This document shows positions 1 through 6,398 of a DNA stretch of 7,767 nucleotides, piece by piece. Position 1 is the first letter of the stretch. Every line of letters begins with the position of its first letter. The position numbers and the translations under genes are program-made. Location: the NCBI GenBank assembly GCA_934725735.1, contig CAKVCP010000104.1, positions 1 to 7,767 of the forward strand. The letters are read 5' to 3'. A model generated the notes under the pieces. It did no database searches. It saw only the letters and a list, made by a program, of their open reading frames with translations, and was not told the origin of the DNA. Source of the DNA: an uncultured Thermoguttaceae bacterium. Its GTDB lineage: Bacteria > Planctomycetota > Planctomycetia > Pirellulales > Thermoguttaceae.

Positions 1-213
1 GCCAAGGACTATCCTTTCACGATCGCCGTTATGGGATGTCGCGTAAACGGACCTGGAGAAACGGACGACGCTGATATCGGCCTCTGGTGCGGCGGCGACA
101 AAGTCAATCTGAAAAATGGAGGCGCCCCCGTGGGAGCCTTCGCATACGACGTCGTTGTTGAAAAAGCTGTTGAACTTCTCAAGGAGAAAATTCGACTCTC
201 ACAACTAAAATAA
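1..213 (+). CDS. ispG: 4-hydroxy-3-methylbut-2-enyl diphosphate synthase IspG, C-terminal fragment
   Basis: This is the last 70 residues of an ORF open from the first base of the window; the 5' part lies outside. IspG reductively converts the cyclic diphosphate MEcPP to HMBPP in the cytoplasmic MEP isoprenoid pathway, using a [4Fe-4S] cluster. The diagnostic block is MGCRVNGPGE (fragment residues 11-20). In the E. coli enzyme the matching Cys305 and Glu312 are cluster ligands, and the spacing of seven residues is kept here (Cys13, Glu20). The following GLWCGGDKVNL segment and a short helical tail ending in lysines fit the C-terminus of the family. The internal ATG at base 31 is part of the conserved motif, not a start. 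The next gene begins 16 nt downstream on the same strand, so co-transcription is likely. The identification is firm; only completeness is unknown. Confidence 0.93.
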   Translation, partial: AKDYPFTIAVMGCRVNGPGETDDADIGLWCGGDKVNLKNGGAPVGAFAYDVVVEKAVELLKEKIRLSQLK

Positions 214-229
214 CCCTCAGGAGAAGGCC

Positions 230-1525
230 ATGCGCAGATTCCGATTTTTATTTCATCCCGGAGTCCTTATCTCCCTCGTCGCCTTTGCTGTCGGCGTGTT
301 ATCCTTTATTCCAACAAAGGGCGCGTATGCGCTCGACGAAGAAACCGCGACGGTTCTAAAGAAACCGACGCCCAAAGACTATCGCCGTCAGAGTCGTCAA
401 TTTCGAGGGCTCTGGGTCTCCGTTGTTTCCAATATCGACTTTCCGTCAAAACCGGGACTTTCTCCCGAGGAGTTGATGAAGGAAACAGACGAGATACTCG
501 ACAGAGCGGCGGCTATGCGTTTTAACGCGATTTTCCTCCAAGTTCGTCCGATGGGCGACGCCCTCTATCCCTCCGAATTATATCCATGGTCTAGTTTCCT
601 TACCGGTGAACAAGGCAAAGCGCCCGATCCGTTCTTTGACCCATTGCGCTACTGGATCGACGCCGCTCATGCCCGCGGAATGCAACTTCACGCCTGGATT
701 AACCCCTATCGCGTTACGATAGGCAAAAAGGAATTAGGGGATCTTCCTCCCAGTAATCCCGCCGCGCAACATCCTGAATGGACCTTCAAGCACGGAGATC
801 GCATTTATTTAAATCCAGGAATTCCAGAGGCGAGTGAACATGTCGTTAAGGGACTCGTCGAAATTGTCAAAAACTATAACGTCGACGGCGTTCATATTGA
901 CGATTACTTCTACCCCGAAAGGAATATCGAAGAAGATCGTCAAACCTTTGAGACCTACGGAGAAGGTTTTGACAATATTGAAGACTGGCGCCGCAACAAC
1001 GTCAATCTGTTCATACAGGACGTAAATCGCGCCGTTCATAAAGTCCGATCTAAAGTCGTGTGGAGCGTTAGCCCCGCGGGAATTTGGGCAAACAAAGGAA
1101 GCCATCCTCTTGGAAGCGACACTAGAGGAAATCAGTGCTATTTCAATCTGTATGCCGACGTAAGAAAATGGATCAAAGAAGAAACGATCGACGCGGTCAT
1201 TCCTCAAATCTATTGGCATATCGGATTTGACGTCGCAGACTTCTCCACCCTCGTCGACTGGTGGTCCGACGTCGTCTCCGACGTTGACGTCAAACTCTAT
1301 GTCGGAATAGCCGCTTATCGAATGGATCCCAATTCTAAGACGGAAGCATGGCGCGACGGAGGGGAACTTGAGAGACAACTCAACTACATGGCCGCGTCGC
1401 CAGACGTCGACGGACAGGTCTTCTTTACCGCCAATAGCTTTAAGGAAGGCAAACCCGCGCGCGACGCTATCCTAAACTATGGCGACAAGCACAAATGGCA
1501 AGCCCCCAAAGCGAGGATTAAATAA
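230..1525 (+). CDS. Exported GHL10/DUF187 (YngK-like) glycosyl hydrolase-like protein
   Basis: This 431-residue protein belongs to the glycosyl hydrolase-like 10 family (Pfam GHL10, formerly DUF187), predicted TIM barrels acting outside the cytoplasm. Residues 1-34 form a Sec-type signal peptide: basic MRRFRF, a hydrophobic stretch at about 11-27, and a likely cleavage after GAYA. The domain spans about 57-400. Family hallmarks are RGLWVS (59-64), FLQVRP (102-107), HAWINPYR (154-161), DGVHIDDYFYP (219-229, with paired acids Asp224 and Asp225), SVSPAGIW (279-286) and PQIYWH (325-330). The acidic pair is the most likely catalytic or ligand site, by inference. An AGGAG at 219-223 lies 6 nt before the ATG. 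The gene follows ispG by 16 nt and ends in a strong terminator. The substrate of the family is poorly defined; a cell-wall or other glycan is plausible. No accessory binding domain is visible. Confidence 0.9.
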   Translation: MRRFRFLFHPGVLISLVAFAVGVLSFIPTKGAYALDEETATVLKKPTPKDYRRQSRQFRGLWVSVVSNIDFPSKPGLSPEELMKETDEILDRAAAMRFNAIFLQVRPMGDALYPSELYPWSSFLTGEQGKAPDPFFDPLRYWIDAAHARGMQLHAWINPYRVTIGKKELGDLPPSNPAAQHPEWTFKHGDRIYLNPGIPEASEHVVKGLVEIVKNYNVDGVHIDDYFYPERNIEEDRQTFETYGEGFDNIEDWRRNNVNLFIQDVNRAVHKVRSKVVWSVSPAGIWANKGSHPLGSDTRGNQCYFNLYADVRKWIKEETIDAVIPQIYWHIGFDVADFSTLVDWWSDVVSDVDVKLYVGIAAYRMDPNSKTEAWRDGGELERQLNYMAASPDVDGQVFFTANSFKEGKPARDAILNYGDKHKWQAPKARIK

Positions 1526-1529
1526 CGTT

Positions 1530-1573
1530 AAAGACGCGAACTTTCCTTTCACCAAAAGTTCGCGTCTTTTTTT
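1530..1573 (+). terminator. Intrinsic terminator of the ispG/GHL10 unit
   Basis: A perfect 15-bp inverted repeat (1530-1544 pairs with 1555-1569, core GACGCGAAC/GTTCGCGTC) encloses a 10-nt loop and runs into seven T residues at 1567-1573. It starts 4 nt after the hydrolase stop codon. It lies between convergent genes. On the minus strand the hairpin is followed only by TTTAACG, so it should work best for the plus-strand unit, though it may also slow polymerase leaving the peptidase gene. Confidence 0.93.
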
Positions 1574-1580
1574 ACGCGCG

Positions 1581-2252
1581 TCACTCTTCAATTCGCCGAA
1601 CGACGACGGACTGGGAGCCTTGTTCAAGAAAACGAGACTCCGCCAATCCTTTATCATATCCAATCAATCCGTGATTTTTGTAGGGATCGTTAAAGAAGTA
1701 TTGCGTCGAATCATATCCAACGAGCACAAGGCAGTGTTCGTTGCCGTTCCAGGTAAAATAATCTCCCAGACGCAAACAGGAATTTTCGTCGACATAGTCG
1801 ATAATCCACGAAGTCCCCAAATGCGAAGGAGCCATATCCATCGTCGCCCAAAGAATTACCGGCTCTCCCTTATCGATATAATTCGCCGTGAGATCCACCA
1901 GTTTGAGACCGCTTGTCGCAACGGCCTTCAATTTTTTCTGCGACAAAACCTTATTCATCGACTTCGCAAGACAGGGGGCGTAACAGCCGTAACCGCAGTT
2001 GAGCCCGGAATCTTTATAAGGATCGCCCGGATATGCCGCCCACGGATCTGGTCCGTAGATAACTCCGTTGTCGAGTCGCCAATCGCGCCTGATGAGATAA
2101 GAATCGGTAAAATCACGCCAAGAAAGGTCGCATCCGTAGAATTGAAGAACCATTGTCGCGCTTACCGCCTCGCATCCAAAAACGACGTCGAGTTGGTTGA
2201 TATAGGGAACGTCGATTATCTTCCTCTTGGAATCGTCATTAAACGCTAGCAT
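1581..2252 (-). CDS. C39-like (papain-fold) cysteine peptidase domain protein
   Basis: This 223-residue protein consists almost wholly of one Peptidase_C39_2-type domain. The N-terminal VPYINQ (15-20) supplies the oxyanion-hole glutamine, Gln20. FGCEAVS (25-31) carries the likely nucleophile Cys27 at the head of a helix. NEHCLVLVGYD (171-181) carries His173, and FFNDPY (186-191) the third residue, Asp189. Between them lie a GDP-Y...GYGCYAP segment (76-93) and GEPVILWAT (129-137), both recalled from stand-alone C39 proteins of Firmicutes. The start is supported by GGGAG 7 nt upstream of the ATG. No signal peptide or membrane segment is visible (N-terminus MLAFNDDSKRK), which is odd because many relatives are exported. 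It does not carry the ABC-transporter domains of bacteriocin-exporting C39 proteins. The substrate is unknown. The gene is convergent with the GHL10 gene and appears monocistronic. Confidence 0.82.
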   Translation of the reverse strand: MLAFNDDSKRKIIDVPYINQLDVVFGCEAVSATMVLQFYGCDLSWRDFTDSYLIRRDWRLDNGVIYGPDPWAAYPGDPYKDSGLNCGYGCYAPCLAKSMNKVLSQKKLKAVATSGLKLVDLTANYIDKGEPVILWATMDMAPSHLGTSWIIDYVDENSCLRLGDYFTWNGNEHCLVLVGYDSTQYFFNDPYKNHGLIGYDKGLAESRFLEQGSQSVVVRRIEE

Positions 2253-2327
2253 ATTCTTTCTCCCTTCTCTTTAGTATTTGCATTTTCGCCTAACGCCGAA
2301 GGATGACGTCCTCGCGCCTCTCCTGTC

Positions 2328-2333
2328 ATTATA
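2328..2333 (-). promoter_or_regulatory. Possible -10 element of the C39-like peptidase gene
   Basis: Read on the minus strand this is an exact TATAAT, about 75 nt upstream of the peptidase start codon. No recognisable -35 box sits 16-18 nt further upstream (the bases there read like TACTAG), and no TG extension is present. The call rests on one exact hexamer in the right intergenic region and stays tentative. Confidence 0.35.
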
Positions 2334-2411
2334 GCTATCGCCAGCCTTTCCTAGTAGAGTCCGTCTTTTCCGAAAAAAAATAAAAAGAAAGAAAAAATCC
2401 TTAAATTACGC

Positions 2412-2440
2412 TTGACGCATAAAAATGGAAAATCTAAAAT
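2412..2440 (+). promoter_or_regulatory. Sigma70-type promoter of the DegT-family aminotransferase gene
   Basis: TTGACG (2412-2417) and TAAAAT (2435-2440) each match consensus at five of six positions and are separated by the optimal 17 nt. A strongly A-rich stretch (about 2372-2398) lies just upstream of the -35 box and could act as an UP element. Transcription would start near 2447, leaving a leader of about 80 nt before the gene. The leader contains a weak GATAAC/GTTATC inverted repeat (2453-2458 and 2473-2478) but no recognisable riboswitch. Confidence 0.72.
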
Positions 2441-2516
2441 CCAACCGCTTATGATAACCGCATTTAAATAAAGTTATCTTATCCATTATTCATTCAGGAA
2501 GGATATATAGGCTAAT

Positions 2517-2523
2517 AGAAGGA
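2517..2523 (+). promoter_or_regulatory. Ribosome binding site that decides the aminotransferase start
   Basis: AGAAGGA ends only 2 nt before the ATG at 2526 but 8 nt before the in-frame ATG at 2532. The normal spacing therefore favours 2532. A second purine run, AGGAAGGA at 2496-2503, is too far from either ATG (22 nt or more) to be the main site. Confidence 0.6.
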
Positions 2524-2531
2524 TTATGAGT

Positions 2532-3683
2532 ATGTCGTCGCAGATCAATTCGGTTCCGATGTTGGATCTTAAGCGTCAGTTCAAAGTGATTGGCGAAGAA
2601 ATGAACGACGCTCTTCGACGCGTCAACGAAACCGGTCAGTTCGTACTGGGGCCCGAAGTAAAAAAATTGGAAGAAGGAATTGCCGCATACTCTAAAATCA
2701 AACGCGCGGTTGGTTGCGCCTCTGGAAGCGACGCGCTTCTCTTAGCGCTCATGGCCATTAAGGCTGGCGAAGGGGACGAAGTCATCGCTCCTTCCTTTAC
2801 CTTTTTCGCAACGGCGAGTTGCATTCCGAGAGTTGGAGCCGACGTCGTCTTCGCCGATATTGATCCGGTCACCTTTTGTTTGGATCCAGAAGACGTCCGT
2901 AAGAAGTTGACGGAAAAAACGAAAGCGATTATCGTCGTTCATCTGTTCGGACAAGCCGCCGACATGCGCGCCTTCCAAGAAATAGCGAACGACTATCAAA
3001 ACAAATACGGTCGCAAACTTTATTTGATCGAGGACTCGGCGCAAGCGATCGGCGCCGAACTCGACGGAATTCAAGTTGGAAACTGGGGCGACGCCTCCTG
3101 CGTCAGTTTCTACCCGACCAAAAATCTGGGCGGCGCAGGCGACGGCGGCATAGTTCTTTCTAACGACGACGAAATCGCCAATCGCGTCCAATTATTGCGC
3201 GGACACGGCATGTCGCCGCGATACTATCACAAAGAAATTGGAATCAATAGCCGACTGGATTCCTATCAAGCCGCGATCTTAAACGTTAAGTTGCCGTACC
3301 TTGACGCCTGGACAGACGCGCGAAACGCGAACGCCGCGCGTTACGAAGAGCTCTTCGCCAAAGCGGGTTTGCAGGGAAAGGTCGTTACGCCCGTCAAAGT
3401 CGGCAATCGCCGCCACGTCTGGAACCAGTATACGATTCGCGTTTTAGGAGGTCAGCGAGACGCGCTCCGCGCTTTCTTACAGGAAAAGAAAGTCGGCGTT
3501 GACATTTATTACCCCCTCGGCCTGCATCAACAAGAATGTTTCGCTTACCTTGGCTACAAGCCCGAAGATCTTCCCGAGACGCTGAAGGCGGCAAACGAAG
3601 TCCTCGCGCTCCCCATCTTCCCCGAGTTGCTTCCCGAAGAACAACAATATCTCGTAGACTGCGTCAGCGAATTTCTTAGATGA
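2532..3683 (+). CDS. DegT/DnrJ/EryC1/StrS-family PLP-dependent sugar aminotransferase
   Basis: This 383-residue cytoplasmic enzyme is of the usual length for aminotransferases that place an amino group on nucleotide-linked keto-sugars, with PLP as cofactor. Numbered from the ATG at 2532, visible hallmarks are PMLDLKRQ (9-16), GQFVLGPEV (35-43), the phosphate-binding GSDAL (65-69), PSFTFFAT (87-94), EDSAQAIGA (167-175) with Asp168 facing the pyridine nitrogen, SFYPTKNLG (192-200) with Lys197 as Schiff-base lysine, and GINSRLDSYQAAIL (237-250). By memory the RYYHKEIGINSRLD stretch resembles WbpE-type enzymes that make 3-amino sugars for O-antigen, but the keto-sugar cannot be fixed from sequence. 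An ATG at 2526 is an alternative start. The gene has its own promoter and terminator, and no sugar dehydratase, epimerase or glycosyltransferase is adjacent, so its pathway partners must lie elsewhere. Confidence 0.93.
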   Translation: MSSQINSVPMLDLKRQFKVIGEEMNDALRRVNETGQFVLGPEVKKLEEGIAAYSKIKRAVGCASGSDALLLALMAIKAGEGDEVIAPSFTFFATASCIPRVGADVVFADIDPVTFCLDPEDVRKKLTEKTKAIIVVHLFGQAADMRAFQEIANDYQNKYGRKLYLIEDSAQAIGAELDGIQVGNWGDASCVSFYPTKNLGGAGDGGIVLSNDDEIANRVQLLRGHGMSPRYYHKEIGINSRLDSYQAAILNVKLPYLDAWTDARNANAARYEELFAKAGLQGKVVTPVKVGNRRHVWNQYTIRVLGGQRDALRAFLQEKKVGVDIYYPLGLHQQECFAYLGYKPEDLPETLKAANEVLALPIFPELLPEEQQYLVDCVSEFLR

Positions 3684-3691
3684 AACTCGAT

Positions 3692-3722
3692 AAGCCGACT
3701 GGTTCTTCCAGTCGGCTTTTTT
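3692..3722 (+). terminator. Intrinsic terminator after the aminotransferase gene
   Basis: A perfect 11-bp stem AAGCCGACTGG/CCAGTCGGCTT (3692-3702 with 3708-3718) has a 5-nt loop TTCTT. It is followed by TTTTTT (3717-3722), then CTTTT. It starts 8 nt after the stop codon and separates this gene from the downstream block. Confidence 0.95.
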
Positions 3723-3881
3723 CTTTTCATCGGCGTCTTTCTAACTATCGCTAAAAAACGCGTTGTCTAATTATGCTTTCTTTTCGTTAAAAAGCTCAAG
3801 TTTTCTCACATAACGTCGAATTAAAAGATAGGGAGCCTCTGCAAACGCGTTGCGTTGAGGAACTCTCGAGAGGTAAGATTA

Positions 3882-3886
3882 AGGAG
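3882..3886 (+). promoter_or_regulatory. Ribosome binding site that decides the start of the membrane protein gene
   Basis: AGGAG abuts the ATG at 3887 with no spacer, so that codon is unlikely to be used. The in-frame ATG at 3896 lies 9 nt away, a workable spacing, and is taken as the start. Confidence 0.65.
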
Positions 3887-3895
3887 ATGAACAAG

Positions 3896-5083
3896 ATGAC
3901 GTTTTGTGAAACACCCAATTATTCGCGTAACTATGGCGAAAATTGCGCGGAAACGGAGGACGCCGCCTTCGAAGACGTCGTCAACGTATCGGAAGTCAAC
4001 GATCAACTCAGCGAGGACGAAAAGATAGCGGAACCGCAAGAGCCTAGGATCATAGGCATAATTCCCGATTTGCGCGATCCAAGTGAAACGACGGCGGCAA
4101 AAGTGACTACAACCAAAAAGGTCTTAAAGCAAACGACCTTTTTTGCAGTCGCTTTCTCGCTGGGAGTCGCGACCACGTTCCTTGTCAAAGGAAACTCAGC
4201 AACGGACATCCAAGCGGTGGTCGAAACCCCAAACAACGTTTCAATTGAAGAATCGAACAAAGTCGCGAATTCCCAATCGGAAAAAACAAACGCCCCCGCG
4301 CCCCCTTCTTTCTCTCCCTACGACAACGCCTACGAGCCGGAAGTAACGCCCTCCGCCTTTTCCCAATTAGATGAAAGCGGAAGTTACGCCGATTACGACA
4401 GAATCGATTTCTCCGCCCCGTCTCCGACCGATCATTTTGATTCGAGCGACTTAGATGCTTGGGCGGCCCTCGGAGATATGCTTCAATCGACGGAATCGGA
4501 CGCCTATGACGCTGGCGTTTCCTATGACAATCCACGCCGCGTTGCTCAAAGCGACGCCTCCCCGTCGTACCAACCAGGCGTCGGCAGCGGTTTTGCCGAT
4601 TATTCCTTCGGTTCCGACCCCGTGTCTGCAAATCTGGAAAGGAATGACAATCTCGCGTCTGTTCCAACGGCTGGTTATCCAGACGACCGATTGGCGTCGA
4701 ATAGACTTGCCAGCTCTACGACAGAGCCAAGCTATTCCTTAAATACCGATTATCCTAATAACAACGACAATGCGCGTATTGGCTTTTCAGAAAATAACGC
4801 CTATTATGGCGCTTTTTCTCGAAAAGGGAATTACAATGAAGATTTCAATGGGGACGATTCGCGAGGAATCGCAAGTCAGCGAAATCTAGAGGCAGAATAC
4901 GCGACAAACGCGGATCAAGGTAGATCGCGTTTCCAGGGGTTTGAAACGAGGACGTCGGAGCTCGCTCAAAACGACCCATCCTCTGCGGAACGTCAGCCAA
5001 GCGCGTACGTCGCTCAGCGCGTGGAGGAGGAAACGAATCTTCCTCTTCAAGGCGCCGCTCCGTCGCGTACCGTACGTTGGTAG
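3896..5083 (+). CDS. Unrecognised single-pass membrane protein with long low-complexity tail
   Basis: I do not recognise this 395-residue protein. Numbered from the ATG at 3896, residues 1-80 are acidic (runs such as AETEDAAFEDVV) with a short hydrophobic-proline patch, RIIGIIPDLRDP (51-62). A basic-flanked membrane segment, TFFAVAFSLGVATTFLV, spans 81-97. Lysines before it and the signal-anchor layout suggest the N-terminus stays in the cytoplasm. The remaining roughly 300 residues are rich in Ser, Asn, Asp, Ala, Pro and Tyr, with no regular repeat and no cysteine; the two cysteines, 4 and 17, are both in the inner part. Such a tail is probably disordered outside the membrane. Codon use resembles the neighbours, so the reading frame looks real. 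It lies 82 nt ahead of the first sialidase-like gene on the same strand, hinting at a shared transcript. A scaffold, envelope-anchoring or regulatory role would be guesswork. Confidence 0.8.
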   Translation: MTFCETPNYSRNYGENCAETEDAAFEDVVNVSEVNDQLSEDEKIAEPQEPRIIGIIPDLRDPSETTAAKVTTTKKVLKQTTFFAVAFSLGVATTFLVKGNSATDIQAVVETPNNVSIEESNKVANSQSEKTNAPAPPSFSPYDNAYEPEVTPSAFSQLDESGSYADYDRIDFSAPSPTDHFDSSDLDAWAALGDMLQSTESDAYDAGVSYDNPRRVAQSDASPSYQPGVGSGFADYSFGSDPVSANLERNDNLASVPTAGYPDDRLASNRLASSTTEPSYSLNTDYPNNNDNARIGFSENNAYYGAFSRKGNYNEDFNGDDSRGIASQRNLEAEYATNADQGRSRFQGFETRTSELAQNDPSSAERQPSAYVAQRVEEETNLPLQGAAPSRTVRW

Positions 5084-5165
5084 AGATTGCCTCGTATACG
5101 TGGGGGCGTCCTCTTCAACGCTGAGACAATTAACGCTAATATCCCAAAAGTGAGGGCGCCGCGCA

Positions 5166-6368
5166 ATGAACCGCCGCAACGACGATTTCATCCATCTCTG
5201 CATATTCCTGTTTCTTATGGGATATAGCGCGCTGGCGGCGACCCTTCTACTTCGAGGAAACGATCAAGAGAATGTCGACGCAGTTCCCAACACGACTGGA
5301 ATCGTGGCAAGAAGCGTCGTTCTTGAATTACCTTCCAAAGAGAATAATCCGCGCAATAGCGAAGGAGATTTCATCCGTCTTAGAACCGGAGAAATTCTGT
5401 ACGTCTATACGCATTACGAAGGCGGGACGGGAACAAATAAAAATGTGACGACTCGTCTTATGAGTCGTGTTTCGAAAGATCAGGGACGTACTTGGTCGAC
5501 GCAGGACAAGCTCGTTCTCGGCGATAAAGAAATCGTCAACGCCGCCTCGGTATCCCTTCTGAGGTTGCGCGATCAATCGATCGCCCTTTTCTACTCGGTG
5601 AAGGATTCTGCCGGCGACTGTCGTCCTTATCTTCGCTACTCTTATGACGAGGGGAAGACATGGACGCGTCAGATCGAAACAATCGTCCCCCCTTCTTACA
5701 ATGTCCTCAACAACTCTCGCGCAACGTTGTTAGCGGACGGGCGCATCCTTCTCCCCGTCGCTAGACACGCATATTTGGGAGGCGATCTCTTCAACTACGA
5801 AAGTAAGGGCGTCCTCTTTTGCTTGATTTCGGACGATGGCGGACGAAAATGGAGCCAGAGTTCAGAGGTTCCCAATCCTAATTCTCTTCTCTGCCAGGAA
5901 CCGGGAATCGTCGAGCTCGCCGACGGGAAATTACTGATGACCATCCGGACGGATCAGGGACGTCAATACTATTCCTATTCGTTAGATCGCGGCGAATCCT
6001 GGTCTCTTGTCAAACAGTCTCCGCTAACGTCGCCGCAGGCCCCCGCGACAATAAAGAGACTGCCGGACAGCGATTATCTTGTCGCCGTATGGGACGACTC
6101 CCCTTACGAACGAAATCCTTTAACGATTGGGATTCTTTCTCCAGACGGTTCGAAAATACTCTCGAAAAAGATCCTCGATCGCTCGGGAGACGAGGAAATT
6201 CGCTCTTTCTGCTATCCTGCAATTTTCTTCGTCGACTCTAGCGCTCTACTAACGGCGTATTGCTCCGGGAGGACGAGTATGGGACTCGATTCTTCTCGAA
6301 TCACGCTCGTAGGAATGCAGAGTCTTTTGGAAGACGTCTCAAAACTCATGTCCAATCCCACGCTTTGA
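5166..6368 (+). CDS. BNR/Asp-box sialidase-superfamily protein, first paralogue
   Basis: This 400-residue protein is predicted to be a six-bladed beta-propeller of the BNR/sialidase superfamily. Four Asp boxes (S-x-D-x-G-x-x-W) are seen: SKDQGRTW (103-110), SYDEGKTW (159-166), SDDGGRKW (222-229) and SLDRGESW (272-279). Candidate active-site residues, by analogy with sialidases, are Arg63 in NPRNSEGD, Glu245 in QEPGIVEL, Arg261 in LLMTIRTDQGRQ, Arg316 in ERNPLTI and Tyr350 in FCYPAIFF. The classical F/Y-R-I-P motif is absent, so sialic acid as substrate is unproven. Residues 11-29 are hydrophobic (LCIFLFLMGYSALAATLLL) after a charged start. This is a Sec signal, possibly cut after SALA, or an uncleaved anchor. 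The ribosome site is weak (GAGG at 5152-5155, 10 nt away). A close paralogue begins 30 nt downstream, consistent with tandem duplication and co-transcription. Confidence 0.88.
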   Translation: MNRRNDDFIHLCIFLFLMGYSALAATLLLRGNDQENVDAVPNTTGIVARSVVLELPSKENNPRNSEGDFIRLRTGEILYVYTHYEGGTGTNKNVTTRLMSRVSKDQGRTWSTQDKLVLGDKEIVNAASVSLLRLRDQSIALFYSVKDSAGDCRPYLRYSYDEGKTWTRQIETIVPPSYNVLNNSRATLLADGRILLPVARHAYLGGDLFNYESKGVLFCLISDDGGRKWSQSSEVPNPNSLLCQEPGIVELADGKLLMTIRTDQGRQYYSYSLDRGESWSLVKQSPLTSPQAPATIKRLPDSDYLVAVWDDSPYERNPLTIGILSPDGSKILSKKILDRSGDEEIRSFCYPAIFFVDSSALLTAYCSGRTSMGLDSSRITLVGMQSLLEDVSKLMSNPTL

Positions 6369-6398
6369 TTTTAATGGTTCTACGCCAAAGGAGAAATC

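Noticed and set aside
1479..2249. Long plus-strand ORF of 256 codons opposite the C39-like gene
   Set aside because: It is the antisense shadow of a gene with clear catalytic motifs and a ribosome site; its translation shows no family features and it would overlap the hydrolase end and the terminator.
2303..2383. Small plus-strand ORF in the divergent intergenic region
   Set aside because: About 26 codons, with GAAGG touching the ATG, no conserved features, and it overlaps the putative promoter region of the peptidase gene.
3763..3792. Possible promoter TTGTCT with TTAAAA before the membrane protein gene
   Set aside because: A promoter is expected somewhere in 3723-3881 because a terminator precedes it, but this pair is too weak to place it.
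3836..3873. Palindromic leader sequence including CTCTCGAGAG (3863-3872)
   Set aside because: Short palindromes of this size arise by chance. There is no repeat copy elsewhere in the window and no riboswitch-like architecture.
4185..4667. Minus-strand ORF of 160 codons inside the membrane protein gene
   Set aside because: Its product is extremely Arg-rich, typical of an antisense frame, and it has no supported start. The plus frame has a good ribosome site and a coherent membrane topology.
5114..5142. Possible promoter TTCAAC-17-TAATAT before the first sialidase-like gene
   Set aside because: It matches consensus at only three and four of six positions and would leave a very short leader; co-transcription from upstream is as likely.
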